From positions 1-32,835 of the forward strand of contig DGEO01000003.1 in NCBI GenBank assembly GCA_002385985.1: a stretch of DNA of 32,835 bases. Direction: 5' to 3'. Below are positions 6,743 through 14,880 of the stretch, piece by piece. Origin of the DNA: Anaerolineaceae bacterium UBA3924 (GTDB lineage Bacteria > Chloroflexota > Anaerolineae > Anaerolineales > Anaerolineaceae). The position numbers and the translations under genes are program-made. The stretch's first letter is position 1. Every line of letters starts with the position of its first letter. The notes under the pieces are model-generated. The model saw only the letters and a program-made list of their open reading frames with translations. It was not told where the DNA came from and did no database searches.

Positions 6743-7284
6743 GGTGCGGTTTCCTCTCTAGATGCAAGGTTCCCCTCCGGGGCCGTTTCCGGGCGGTAAG
6801 GCGCCCGGGTGTCGATGGGGCCGACAAAGATGGGCAGCCGCCTGTGCCCCTGCAGCTGGCGGATGGACATGACCTCGCCGGTGTGGTACCAGTAATGGTA
6901 GATCACCCGCTGCAGCAGGTCCCCGACCCTGCGGTTGAGCCGCGGCGACTTGCGCACCAGCTGCTCGCCGGTAAGCGAAAGCAGGTAGGGATCGGCGGCC
7001 TGCGTGATGGCCTCCCACCCGGCGAGCACTTTTTTCAGCGAGGGCGTGGTGGGCGGGGCGCCGTAGCAGAACTCCTGGTCGATTTCCGGCAGGATCAGCT
7101 CTTTGCCGGCGCCGAAGACGAAGTAGCGCTGTTCCTGCCAGGCCAGATGCCCGGCGATCCAGGCGATGCAGTTCATGGGCATCAGCCGCTGGCGGGCGTC
7201 CGCGTCAGAGACGCCTTTCAGGGCACGGAGGAACTCGCCGCGCGTGAAGAACAGCTGGCTGACAAGCGGGTGAGGAGTGTCCAT
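6739..7284 (-). CDS. DinB family protein
   Basis: With the start at 7284 the product has 181 residues. GGAGG lies 6 nt upstream of this ATG, whereas the ATG four codons earlier overlaps that site. DinB/YfiT proteins are four-helix bundles that bind a metal through three histidines and often act as thiol-dependent transferases. The triad is visible as H46 (in AGHLAWQ), H130 and H134 (in YHYWYH). The substrate is not predictable. It forms an operon with the overlapping DUF1801 gene and has a clear promoter at 7330-7357. Confidence 0.83.
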   Translation of the reverse strand: MDTPHPLVSQLFFTRGEFLRALKGVSDADARQRLMPMNCIAWIAGHLAWQEQRYFVFGAGKELILPEIDQEFCYGAPPTTPSLKKVLAGWEAITQAADPYLLSLTGEQLVRKSPRLNRRVGDLLQRVIYHYWYHTGEVMSIRQLQGHRRLPIFVGPIDTRAPYRPETAPEGNLASREETAP

Positions 7285-7329
7285 GGATGCCTCCATATAA
7301 AAAAACGGCCGGGTGATCGGGATAATCCC

Positions 7330-7357
7330 ATTATAGGCCGGGGGCACCGGCTGTCCA
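7330..7357 (-). promoter_or_regulatory. Promoter of the DinB gene
   Basis: The minus strand has TGGACA (7352-7357), a 16-nt spacer and a perfect TATAAT (7330-7335), placing transcription start about 40 nt before the DinB ATG. Confidence 0.65.
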
Positions 7358-7463
7358 GATGGATTTTTCGGATTTGAGCGGACAGGATTTACCTGGAATC
7401 ATGGATAATAATCATGCCGGCCCCGCCGGGGCACCTCACACCGGGAGTTCAAGGAAGGATGCG

Positions 7464-8036
7464 ATGAACAGTGTGGAAAAAGCTCAGGAAACGCAGCTGA
7501 GAAACATCCAGGTTCGCTCCGGGAAGACGCTGGAGGAACTGGGGAAAATCCTGGACAACAGCGGCCTGTCAAAACACAGCGAGCTTCGCGATCTACTCAT
7601 TCGCGAGACTGGCCTGGGCTACGGGGATGCCAGCACCTTTGTCCATTTCTGGAAAAAGACGGGCGGCAAGTGGGTCTTTGAAAACACCGGCGGCCTGGAT
7701 AAGGTGCTGGACGGGATCTACACCGGCCCCAAAGCCGCGCTGCGGCCTATTCACGACCGGGTGATGGCCGAGATCAGTAAATTCGGCGAGTTTGAGGTGG
7801 CGCCCAAGAAGGGGTACGTCAGCCTGCGGCGCAGGCGGCAGTTCGCCATGGTCGGCCCGGCGACGAAAGCAAGCGTGGAGATCGGCATCAACCTGAAGCA
7901 GCCGCTGGACTCCCCGCGCCCGAAGGTCCTCCCGCCCGGGAGCATGTGTAACTACACCCTGCGCATCTCTGACCCCGCGGAGGTGGACGGGGAGCTGGTG
8001 GAGTGGCTGCGCGCGGCCTTCGAGCAGGCCGGGTAG
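7464..8036 (+). CDS. DUF4287 and DUF5655 domain protein
   Basis: The start at 7464 has AAGGAAGG at good spacing, giving 190 residues; the longer frame from 7359 lacks a ribosome site. The N-terminal third matches DUF4287 (GKTLEELGKILDNSGLSKH, then an RDLLIRETGLGYGDA segment). The rest matches DUF5655 (YTGPKAALRPIHDRVM, then a YVSLRRRRQFAMVGP core and IGINLK). Such two-domain proteins are widespread single-gene units related to the DUF1801/DUF5655 group. The molecular function is unknown. It is followed by a terminator at 8069-8112. Confidence 0.82.
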   Translation: MNSVEKAQETQLRNIQVRSGKTLEELGKILDNSGLSKHSELRDLLIRETGLGYGDASTFVHFWKKTGGKWVFENTGGLDKVLDGIYTGPKAALRPIHDRVMAEISKFGEFEVAPKKGYVSLRRRRQFAMVGPATKASVEIGINLKQPLDSPRPKVLPPGSMCNYTLRISDPAEVDGELVEWLRAAFEQAG

Positions 8037-8068
8037 CGGCGTCAAACAGATCTCCGTCCTGTAATCTG

Positions 8069-8112
8069 CACCGCCTGCGGCAGGTCTCGCCGCGCGGCGG
8101 TGTGTCTTTTTT
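8069..8112 (+). terminator. Rho-independent terminator after the DUF4287-DUF5655 gene
   Basis: An outer stem (8069-8075 with 8096-8102) encloses an inner 5-bp stem (8077-8081 with 8089-8093). A run of six T residues (8107-8112) follows. It insulates the next operon. Confidence 0.75.
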
Positions 8113-8124
8113 GCCCTCTCGCTA

Positions 8125-8150
8125 TTCACATATGTGAACAAAATTCACAT
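8125..8150. promoter_or_regulatory. Triple half-site operator for the first SorC regulator
   Basis: Three copies of one 7-mer lie in alternating orientation: TTCACAT (8125-8131), ATGTGAA (8132-8138) and TTCACAT (8144-8150). The first two form a perfect 14-bp palindrome. The second and third form a perfect 7-5-7 inverted repeat. The third half-site coincides with the -35 hexamer, so a bound regulator would affect polymerase. Autoregulation by the gene just downstream is inferred. Confidence 0.65.
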
Positions 8151-8172
8151 TTGCTCAGGCGAGTGGTATACT
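8144..8172 (+). promoter_or_regulatory. Promoter of the sorC1-dehydrogenase operon
   Basis: TTCACA (8144-8149), a 17-nt spacer and TATACT (8167-8172) form a near-consensus promoter. Transcription would start only about 8-9 nt before the ATG at 8188, leaving a very short leader. Confidence 0.7.
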
Positions 8173-8187
8173 GTAATCGAGGATCCC

Positions 8188-9147
8188 ATGGAAAGAGACC
8201 GGCTGGAACTACTCGCCAAAGTTGCGTCCCTGTATTACCTGGACAACCAGAGCCAGGAGCAAATCGCCGTACAGCTGGGTTATTCCCGCTCGATGATTTC
8301 CCGGCTGCTGTCGGAAGCCCGCGAGCAGCGGGTGGTCGAGATCCGCGTGCATTATCCCCTGGAGCGCTGCTCGGATCTGGAGCGGGAGCTGGCCGACCTG
8401 CTGGGCCTGGAGCGCGTGCAGGTGCTGGCCCGCCGCTCGCTACCTTATGAACAGATGCTGCGCCGGCTGGGCGAAATGGCCGCCCGCACGGTGGAAGGCC
8501 TGGTGGCCGAGGGGATGACGGTGGGCATTTCCTGGGGCACGGCCCTGCGGGAAATGACCAACAACCTCAATCCGCGCGGGTACACCTCCATCCACGTGCT
8601 GCAGATCATCGGCGCGCTAGACACCCGCGACCCGGACATTGACGGGCCCAACCTGGCCCGCAGCCTGGCGCAGGTCTTTGGCGGCACGTTCTCGACCCTG
8701 CCGGCGCCCCTGATTGTGGAGAACGAGCGCCTCTCCGAAGCCCTGATGCGCGACCGCAGCCTGCGCCGCACCCTGGACCAGGCCGAAAAGCTGGACATGG
8801 CGGTGATGGGCATCGGCACGGTCTATCCCCGCCGCTCCAGCCTGCTGCGCGCCGGCTACCTGGAGCCGGACGACCTGGATGACCTGACCCGCGCCGGGGC
8901 GGTGGGGGACGTGTGCGCCATTCATTTCAACGCCCAGGGCCAGGTCCTGGACGTACCTCTGCACCGGCGCCGGATTGGCATCGCCCCCGAAACGCTGCGC
9001 AGAATCCCCATCAAGATGGGCATCGCCGGCGGTGAGGCCAAGGGCCTGTCCATCCTGGGGGCTGCCCGATCGGGGCTGGTGAACCATTTGATTACGGACG
9101 AATCAGCTGCACTCCGCGCGCTGCAATATCTAAAAGGAGACGATTAG
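8188..9147 (+). CDS. SorC-family transcriptional regulator 1
   Basis: The start at 8188 gives 319 residues and follows GAGG; the earlier in-frame start at 8134 lies inside the operator. The N-terminus carries a helix-turn-helix (about 22-45; SQEQIAVQLGYSRSMISRLL). It is followed by the sugar-binding SorC effector domain, with its conserved GISWGTALREM and GAVGDVCAIHFN stretches. SorC/CggR-type regulators bind phosphorylated sugars. It is the first gene of the operon, and the next gene starts right after its stop, so it probably controls the dehydrogenase genes and itself. It is closely similar to the regulator at 12721. Confidence 0.88.
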   Translation: MERDRLELLAKVASLYYLDNQSQEQIAVQLGYSRSMISRLLSEAREQRVVEIRVHYPLERCSDLERELADLLGLERVQVLARRSLPYEQMLRRLGEMAARTVEGLVAEGMTVGISWGTALREMTNNLNPRGYTSIHVLQIIGALDTRDPDIDGPNLARSLAQVFGGTFSTLPAPLIVENERLSEALMRDRSLRRTLDQAEKLDMAVMGIGTVYPRRSSLLRAGYLEPDDLDDLTRAGAVGDVCAIHFNAQGQVLDVPLHRRRIGIAPETLRRIPIKMGIAGGEAKGLSILGAARSGLVNHLITDESAALRALQYLKGDD

Positions 9148-10149
9148 ATGAGTGATCTGAACAACCGCTTATCTCCGGCAGCCGGCACGGACGCCGCTCT
9201 GCGGGAGATCAAGCCAGAAATTCTGGAGCGAATGCTCGAGCAAATGATGACCATTCGCGCCTTCGAAGAGAAGGCCGAAGAGCTGTACGCACTCGGCAAG
9301 GTTCACGGCACCATGCACCTGTCCATCGGGCAGGAGGCCACCGCCGTGGGCGCGTCGAACGCGCTGCGGGAAACGGACTACCTGCTCAACCACCACCGCG
9401 GCCACGGCCACCTGATTGCCTGGGGCTCGGACGTCAATAAGATGATGGCCGAATTCCTGGGCAAGGAGACCGGCTACTGCCGCGGGCGCGGCGGCTCCAT
9501 GCACATCGCCGACGTGTCCAAGAACAACCTGGGCGCCAACGGCATCGTGGCCGGCGGCCTGCCCCTGGCGGTGGGCGTCGGGCTGAGCATCAAGATGCGC
9601 AAGACCGACCAGGTGGTCATGGTGATCTTCGGTGACGGGGCGACCAACGAAGGCGCCTTCCACGAATCGCTGAACATGGCCAGCATCTGGGACCTGCCGG
9701 TGGTGTACCTGCTGGAGAACAACCAGTACGCCATGTCCATGTCCGTCAAGCGGGCCTTCAAAATTGAACGGCTGAGTGACCGGGCCTGCGCCTATGGCAT
9801 CCCCGGCGTGACCGTGGACGGCAATGATCCCATCGCCGTGTACCAGGCGGTGTCTGAAGCCGCCGAGCGCGCCCGCCGTCGCGAAGGCCCCACCCTGGTG
9901 GAGTCCGTCACCTACCGCTGGCGCGGGCACTCCAAGAGCGACCGCCAGGCCTACCGGACCCGCGAAGAGGTTAAGGAGTGGATGGCACGTGATCCCATCC
10001 CGACCTTTGGCGCCCGGCTGGGCAAGAGCGAAGAAGAAATGGCCCGCCTGCGGGCTGAGGCTGTGAAGCGGATTGAAGAGGCGGTGGCTTTTGCGGAAGC
10101 CAGCCCGGAACCGGATGTGAGCACGATTGAGGATGGCGTCTATGCGTGA
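9148..10149 (+). CDS. 2-oxoacid/acetoin dehydrogenase E1 component, alpha subunit
   Basis: This 333-residue protein is the thiamine-diphosphate-binding half of an alpha2beta2 E1, which decarboxylates pyruvate or cleaves acetoin and transfers the acyl group to lipoyl-E2. The thiamine-diphosphate motif begins GDG (162-164) and closes with NN (191-192). HHRGHGH (82-88) and the RGRGGSMH loop (112-119) are standard. An AAGGAG site lies in the end of the regulator gene, and the ATG directly follows its stop. Sequence alone does not separate pyruvate from acetoin dehydrogenase: the length and layout fit both AcoA and short PdhA. Confidence 0.88.
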   Translation: MSDLNNRLSPAAGTDAALREIKPEILERMLEQMMTIRAFEEKAEELYALGKVHGTMHLSIGQEATAVGASNALRETDYLLNHHRGHGHLIAWGSDVNKMMAEFLGKETGYCRGRGGSMHIADVSKNNLGANGIVAGGLPLAVGVGLSIKMRKTDQVVMVIFGDGATNEGAFHESLNMASIWDLPVVYLLENNQYAMSMSVKRAFKIERLSDRACAYGIPGVTVDGNDPIAVYQAVSEAAERARRREGPTLVESVTYRWRGHSKSDRQAYRTREEVKEWMARDPIPTFGARLGKSEEEMARLRAEAVKRIEEAVAFAEASPEPDVSTIEDGVYA

Positions 10150-11128
10150 GATAACCTATGCTGAAGCTGTGCGCGAAGCCCTGCGCCAGGCAATGGAAGC
10201 GGATGATCGGGTTTTCCTGATCGGTGAAGATGTCGGTGTGTACGGGGGGGCCTTCGGCGTTTCCGCCGGCCTGGTTGACCAGTTTGGGACGGAGCGCATT
10301 ATCGACACGCCCATTTCCGAAGCCGGCATCGCCGGGGCCATCACCGGCGCGGCTATGACCGGCATGCGCCCGGTGGGCGAGATCCAGTTTATGGACTTTG
10401 TCACTCTGAGCATGGAGCAGCTGGTGCTGCAGGCGGCCAAGATCCGCTACATGTTCGGCGGCAAGGCCACCGTGCCCTTTGTGCTGCGCATGCCCGGCGG
10501 CGCCGGCACCGGCGCGGCCGCCCAGCACTCCGAAAGCCTTGAGTCCTGGTTTGTGCACGTGCCGGGGCTGAAGGTGGTTGCCCCCAGCACGCCGTACGAT
10601 GCCAAGGGGCTGCTTCTGGCCGCAATCCAGGACGACAACCCGGTGATCTTCGTCGAGCACAAGCTGCTCTACAAGCAGAAAGGCCCCGTGCCCGAGGAGA
10701 TGTACACCATCCCGCTCGGCCAGAGCAACGTGGTTCGCCAGGGCCAGCACCTGACCGTGGTGGCGACCTCGGTCATGGTCTCGCGGGCGCTGGAGGCCGG
10801 CAAGCAGCTGGCCGAGGAAGGCATCGAGCTGGAAGTGATCGACCCGCGCACGCTCAAACCCATGGACTGCGGCCCGATCGTCGAGTCGGTCAAGAAGACC
10901 GGTCGCCTGCTGGTGGTGCACGAAGCGGTACGCACCGGCGGCTTTGGCGGCGAGATCGTCGCCTCGGTGGCCGAGTCCGAGGCCTTCGATTACCTGGAGG
11001 CCCCCATTCGCCGGCTGGCGGCGCGGGACATTCCGGTGCCCTATAACAAGAAGCTGGAAGCGGCCATGATCCCGCAGATTGAGGATATCGTGGCCGAAGC
11101 ACGCAGGCTGGTCAAAGGAGAATACTGA
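10142..11128 (+). CDS. 2-oxoacid/acetoin dehydrogenase E1 component, beta subunit
   Basis: This 328-residue protein pairs with the alpha subunit to form the E1 active site. It opens with MREITYAEAVREAL and IGEDVGVYGGAFGVS, the usual E1-beta N-terminus. It contains the FVLRMPGGAGTGAAAQHS segment and the C-terminal VHEAVRTGGFGGEI stretch, both typical of the transketolase C-terminal domain. The start at 10142 overlaps the alpha gene by 8 nt and has GAGG upstream; an upstream in-frame TTG at 10127 is less likely. Its stop overlaps the E2 start, so translation of the three subunits is coupled. Confidence 0.88.
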   Translation: MREITYAEAVREALRQAMEADDRVFLIGEDVGVYGGAFGVSAGLVDQFGTERIIDTPISEAGIAGAITGAAMTGMRPVGEIQFMDFVTLSMEQLVLQAAKIRYMFGGKATVPFVLRMPGGAGTGAAAQHSESLESWFVHVPGLKVVAPSTPYDAKGLLLAAIQDDNPVIFVEHKLLYKQKGPVPEEMYTIPLGQSNVVRQGQHLTVVATSVMVSRALEAGKQLAEEGIELEVIDPRTLKPMDCGPIVESVKKTGRLLVVHEAVRTGGFGGEIVASVAESEAFDYLEAPIRRLAARDIPVPYNKKLEAAMIPQIEDIVAEARRLVKGEY

Positions 11129-12516
11129 TGGCGAAGCCGCAGATTATGCCCAAGTTTGGTTTCACCCAGGAGACGGCGGAGATCGTGCGCTGGCTCAAGG
11201 GTGAGGGGGATCAGGTGGACCAGGGCGACCCCATCGCCGAAGTGACCACCGACAAGGTCAACATGGAGGTTGAAGCCACGGCTTCGGGCATTCTGGCCGG
11301 CCTCAGATATAAGGAAGGGGACATCGTCCCGGTGACCGAGGTGATCGCCTACATTCTGGAACCGGGCGAATCCCTGCCGGGGAATGGTCAGGAAGCCGCC
11401 CGGCCCGCGGCGGAAGCGCCCGCCCCGCCGGCGGAAGCGGCCCCGCAGCCGGCTGAAGCGCCGGCCCGTGAGGAGCATGTGCGCGTCACTCCGGTGGCGG
11501 AGCAGTATGCCCGCGAAAAGGGCGTGGACCTCTCCAAAGTGACGGGCACCGGCCCCGGCGGCCGGGTCACCCGCGCCGACATCGACCGCTACCTGGAGAC
11601 TGCGGAACCGGAAGTTCCGGGCAAGGTGCGGGCCACCCCCGCCGCGCGGCGCATCGCCCGCGAGCAGGGTGTGGACCTGGTCGAAGTCCGCGGCAGCGGT
11701 CCGCTGGGCCGGGTGCAGGGCTGGGACGTGCAGGAGTTCGCCGCCCGGCCGCAGCCCGCAGCCGTCCAGCCGGAACCCGTACCTCAGCCGGCCGCGGCCC
11801 CTGCGCCCGCACCTGTGCCGGCTGGCGAGGAGCAGGTCATCCCGCTCAACAATGTCCGGCGGCTGATCGCCGACCGCCTGCAGCGCTCGTTCCAGGAAGC
11901 CCCGCATGTGTACTTTGACGCCGACGTGGACACCACCCGGCTCGAAGCGCTGCGCAAGCGGGCCAATGAGAAGCTGGCCGAGGGCCAGCCGGGCATCAGC
12001 CTGACGGTGCTGCTGGTGAAGGCGGTCGCCTGGGCGCTGATCCGCCACCCGCTGATCAACAGCCGCCTGGAGGAAGACGGCATCCATCTGCTGCCTGAAA
12101 TCAACGTCGGCGTGGCGGTTGCGGCCGAATCCGGGCTGATTGTGCCGGTGCTGCGCCAGGCGAACCTCAAGCCGGTCACGCAGCTGGCCGCGGAGATGAA
12201 AGACCTGGTCGACCGCGCCCGGGCCAACAGGCTGCGCCCGGACGACGTCAGCGGGGGCACCTTCACCGTCTCCAATCTGGGGATGTTCGGGGTTGACCGC
12301 TTCACGGCCATCATCAACCCGCCGCAGACCGCCATCCTGGCGGTGGGGCGGACGCGCAAGATGTTCGTGCCCGACGAGAACGACCAGCCGGTGCTCAAGC
12401 CGGTCATGACCGTGACGCTCGGCGCGGATCACCGCGTGGTGGACGGCGCTGTCGCGGCCCGCTTCCTGGCGGATGTGCGTGAGGCGTTGGAGCACCCCGA
12501 GATGATGGTGATCTAG
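11128..12516 (+). CDS. Dihydrolipoamide acyltransferase (E2) with two E3-binding domains
   Basis: This 462-residue E2 transfers the acyl group from lipoyl-lysine to CoA and forms the core of the complex. It has a lipoyl domain (about 1-80) with the lipoylated K43 in TTDKVNME and an Ala/Pro/Glu linker. Two peripheral-subunit-binding domains follow in tandem (about 119-156 and 168-205), each with a TPxA start and a G-x-G-P-x-GRV motif. A second linker leads to the catalytic domain (about 235-462) with DHRVVDG (434-440; H435 and D439 catalytic). Most bacterial E2s have one such binding domain. No E3 gene lies in this window. A strong terminator follows. Confidence 0.9.
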   Translation: MAKPQIMPKFGFTQETAEIVRWLKGEGDQVDQGDPIAEVTTDKVNMEVEATASGILAGLRYKEGDIVPVTEVIAYILEPGESLPGNGQEAARPAAEAPAPPAEAAPQPAEAPAREEHVRVTPVAEQYAREKGVDLSKVTGTGPGGRVTRADIDRYLETAEPEVPGKVRATPAARRIAREQGVDLVEVRGSGPLGRVQGWDVQEFAARPQPAAVQPEPVPQPAAAPAPAPVPAGEEQVIPLNNVRRLIADRLQRSFQEAPHVYFDADVDTTRLEALRKRANEKLAEGQPGISLTVLLVKAVAWALIRHPLINSRLEEDGIHLLPEINVGVAVAAESGLIVPVLRQANLKPVTQLAAEMKDLVDRARANRLRPDDVSGGTFTVSNLGMFGVDRFTAIINPPQTAILAVGRTRKMFVPDENDQPVLKPVMTVTLGADHRVVDGAVAARFLADVREALEHPEMMVI

Positions 12517-12540
12517 CTTTTTCTCAAATCAGTACGCGCT

Positions 12541-12577
12541 GCGCCGCGGGTGGGGAACCGCCCGCGGCGCTTTTTTT
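12541..12577 (+). terminator. Rho-independent terminator of the dehydrogenase operon
   Basis: A perfect 10-bp GC stem (12541-12550 with 12561-12570) is followed by seven T residues. It lies 24 nt past the E2 stop. Confidence 0.92.
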
Positions 12578-12585
12578 CAGCTCCG

Positions 12586-12611
12586 ATTCAATTTTGTGAA
12601 TGTTGTACAAG
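12586..12611. promoter_or_regulatory. Candidate operator for the second SorC regulator
   Basis: ATTCA (12586-12590) and TGAAT (12597-12601) form an inverted repeat around a 6-nt spacer, followed by the palindrome TTGTACAA (12603-12610). The core AATTTTGT is the reverse complement of the ACAAAATT core in the operator of the first SorC gene. The position, about 20-40 nt above the -35, is reasonable for this family. The match is partial. Confidence 0.35.
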
Positions 12612-12627
12612 AATTTGCATGGTAAGA

Positions 12628-12656
12628 TTGACTTGGACCATCGGACTGCCTATACT
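12628..12656 (+). promoter_or_regulatory. Promoter of the sorC2-PTS operon
   Basis: TTGACT (12628-12633), a 17-nt spacer and TATACT (12651-12656) form a near-consensus promoter, about 57 nt before the predicted transcription-to-translation junction at 12721. The -10 is identical to that of the first SorC gene. Confidence 0.75.
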
Positions 12657-12720
12657 ATTTGTATCTTTCAGAAAACCCAAAAATTGCAAGCCAGCCTTCG
12701 TCTCAGCAAAGGGATCATTC

Positions 12721-13731
12721 ATGGAGCCTGTGAGCGCCGAGCGGTTGGAATTGCTGGCAAATATCGCCAGTCTATATTTTGAGGAAGGCCTGTCGCAGCG
12801 AGAAATCGCCCAGCGGACCGGCTACTCCGCTTCGATGATCTCGCGCATGCTGGTGGAGGCGCGAAAACACGGGCTGGTAGAGATTCGGGTGCATCACATC
12901 CTGCGGCGCAACACCAGCCTGGAGGAAGAGCTCCAGGAGCGGTTGAACCTGAAGACCGTGCGGGTGCTGGGGCATGAAATCCGCTCCTACCCGCAGATGC
13001 TGAGCCATCTGGGCCGCCTGGCCGCCCGGCTGGTGGACGAGCTGGTCTACGACGGCATCACCATCGGCGTTTCGGTGGGGCAGGGCGTGTATGAAACGGT
13101 GCAGGCCGTGCGCCCGGGCAGCTGCTACGGGGCGCACGTGGTGCAGATGGTGGGCTCGCTGCGCTATCCGCGGCCCGAAATTGACGGGCACGAACACGCC
13201 CAGCACCTGGCCCGCTCGCTGATCGGTTACTACACCCCGCTGCCGGCGCCGATGTTCGTCGAGGATGAAACCGTCCTCACTTCTCTGTTGAAAGACCCGC
13301 AGATCAAGAGCATCTTTGAGCTGTTCCCCCGCATTAATTTAGCCCTGATGGGGATTGGTACGCTGGACCCCGAGTCAGCAGAAATTATCCCGGCCGGCTA
13401 CCTGACCCAGGAAGAGCTCACCATCCTGGAGCAGTACGGGGCGGTCGGGGATGTGTGCGGGCTGTTTGTCGATCTGTACGGCAATATCGTTGACATGCCG
13501 CTGGAAAAGCGAGTGGTGGGCATCGACCGCGCCACACTGGAGGCCATACCGATCAAATTAGGCGTGGCCGGCGGGCCTTCCAAGGTGCTGCCCATTATCG
13601 GCGCCTGCCGTGCACAGCTGGTGGATATGCTGGTCACGGATGAAATGGCTGCCAAACACATTCTGGCGATCCTCCGGCGTATGGCGGCTGGCTACGAGGA
13701 GAACCAGGAGGAGGAACCTCAGAATGGGTGA
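12721..13731 (+). CDS. SorC-family transcriptional regulator 2
   Basis: The start at 12721 gives 336 residues and follows the promoter and an AAGGG site; the frame from 12550 would read through the promoter. Residues about 24-46 form a helix-turn-helix (SQREIAQRTGYSASMISRML). The SorC effector domain follows, with VGQGVYETV and GAVGDVCGLF landmarks. It resembles regulator 1 throughout, so the two probably arose by duplication. It heads the PTS operon, and the GutM gene overlaps its end by 8 nt. By analogy with SorC-controlled polyol operons, it probably senses the phosphorylated polyol made by the PTS. Confidence 0.88.
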   Translation: MEPVSAERLELLANIASLYFEEGLSQREIAQRTGYSASMISRMLVEARKHGLVEIRVHHILRRNTSLEEELQERLNLKTVRVLGHEIRSYPQMLSHLGRLAARLVDELVYDGITIGVSVGQGVYETVQAVRPGSCYGAHVVQMVGSLRYPRPEIDGHEHAQHLARSLIGYYTPLPAPMFVEDETVLTSLLKDPQIKSIFELFPRINLALMGIGTLDPESAEIIPAGYLTQEELTILEQYGAVGDVCGLFVDLYGNIVDMPLEKRVVGIDRATLEAIPIKLGVAGGPSKVLPIIGACRAQLVDMLVTDEMAAKHILAILRRMAAGYEENQEEEPQNG

Positions 13732-14182
13732 AGTGGCTTCGACCATCATCATTATCATGGCGGCGGCCTGGTTTATTCAGTACGGCTTATCGTTTTTCCA
13801 GTTGAAGCGCTTTTACCGCCGGCTCTACCAGCTGCGCAAGTTCGGCAGCGTGTGGGTTGGCAAGGAAGGCTCGGCCTGGAAGGGCCGCCAGTACGCCGTG
13901 GTGGTGGTGGATAAGCAGAAACGCATCGCGAAGGTGGAGCAGCTTTCCGGGTGGACCATCTGGGCCAGCCTGAAGCCAGTCGAAGGGCTGGAAGGCCGCC
14001 CGGTGAGCGATCTGCTGGATGAATCCGTCGAGCTTCCTGTTCCGCGCAAGCTGGCGCTGGCGCTGCGCAACGCGGCCACCTATATTCAGGAGGCCGAGCA
14101 GCGCGCCGCTGAGAAAGAGCAGGAACAGGCAGAAGCAGAGGCTGGCGCAAGCATCGAGCTGGGGGAAATTCAGGCCAGTTAA
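13724..14182 (+). CDS. GutM-type glucitol operon activator-like protein
   Basis: The start at 13724 has AGGAGG upstream and overlaps the regulator gene by 8 nt. The 152-residue product begins with one transmembrane helix (about 7-25). A basic QLKRFYRRLYQLRKFG segment and a small soluble domain (VWVGKEGSAWKGRQYAVVVV) follow, and the end is Gln/Glu/Ala-rich. This matches the GutM/SrlM family, described in enterobacteria as an activator of the glucitol operon. The E. coli protein is about 119 residues, so the C-terminal tail is an extension. Its presence beside a SorC regulator and glucitol-type PTS genes supports the call. The mechanism in this setting is not known. Confidence 0.75.
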   Translation: MGEVASTIIIIMAAAWFIQYGLSFFQLKRFYRRLYQLRKFGSVWVGKEGSAWKGRQYAVVVVDKQKRIAKVEQLSGWTIWASLKPVEGLEGRPVSDLLDESVELPVPRKLALALRNAATYIQEAEQRAAEKEQEQAEAEAGASIELGEIQAS

Positions 14183-14310
14183 TCATCACCTTATCCAGTC
14201 TGCCGTGGTTTGACAGAAGAAAGGAGGCACCATCGACCGATCGCATCAATCCTTCCAACCAACAGTTCTTTTGTCCCGTGTTTTTTGTTCTTCTCTAGGA
14301 GGAATCCAAC

Positions 14311-14874
14311 ATGATCGCATTTGCTGAATGGTTTATCGGGTTGTTCCAGCAGGGCGCGCAGGTTTTTGTGGGCCTGTTGACTGGGATTATCCCGCTGGTC
14401 ATCGTGCTGATGACAGCCGTGAATGCGTTGATTGCCCTGATCGGGCAGGAACGTGTGGACAAGCTGGGCGAGTTCGCTGCCCGCCCGGGCTGGATCTACA
14501 CGCCGCTGCGCTACATTGTGCTGCCGTTCGTGGCCGTCTTCTTCCTGACCAACCCGATGGCGTACACCATGGGGCGCTTCCTGCCGGAGCGGCTCAAACC
14601 GGCCTTCTACGATGCGGCTGTGTCCTATGTGCACCCGCCGCTGGGTATCTTCCCGCACATCAACCCGGGTGAACTGTTCGTCTGGCTCGGTATCGCCCAG
14701 GGTGTGCAGGCCGGCTACGGCGACTCCACCATGATCAACCTGGCCGTCCGCTACCTGCTCATCGGTCTGGTGGTGATCTTCATCCGCGGCATCGTCACCG
14801 AGCGGATCACTGCCTACATGTGGAATCCCGCTGAGGCTGAAGCGGAATCCGACCACTACGCTTCCGCTTACTAG
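14311..14874 (+). CDS. srlA: PTS glucitol/sorbitol-type transporter subunit IIC
   Basis: The 187-residue protein, the same length as E. coli SrlA, is one of the two membrane subunits that carry the polyol across the membrane for phosphorylation. It has about four hydrophobic segments. The family-typical stretches NALIALIGQERVDKLG and LTNPMAYTMGRFLPE are present, as is a region with HPPLGIFPHINPGELFVWLG. AGGAGG precedes the ATG. The 128-nt gap before it holds no gene; a second AAAGGAGG at 14219-14226 has no start codon after it. The actual substrate may be another polyol. Confidence 0.88.
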   Translation: MIAFAEWFIGLFQQGAQVFVGLLTGIIPLVIVLMTAVNALIALIGQERVDKLGEFAARPGWIYTPLRYIVLPFVAVFFLTNPMAYTMGRFLPERLKPAFYDAAVSYVHPPLGIFPHINPGELFVWLGIAQGVQAGYGDSTMINLAVRYLLIGLVVIFIRGIVTERITAYMWNPAEAEAESDHYASAY

Positions 14875-14880
14875 GAGGGC

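Noticed and set aside
11041..12495. Open frame of 484 codons on the minus strand opposite E2
   Set aside because: The E2 on the plus strand has every expected domain; the antisense product is only Arg/Gly/His-rich.
9148..12516. Firm assignment of the E1/E2 operon as acetoin dehydrogenase
   Set aside because: Lengths and motifs fit both acetoin and pyruvate dehydrogenase, and no acetoin-specific gene such as acoR, acoX or butanediol dehydrogenase is nearby.
14219..14310. Small ORF after the AAAGGAGG at 14219-14226
   Set aside because: The next codon at suitable distance is ATC and no ATG, GTG or TTG follows in a position to use the site.
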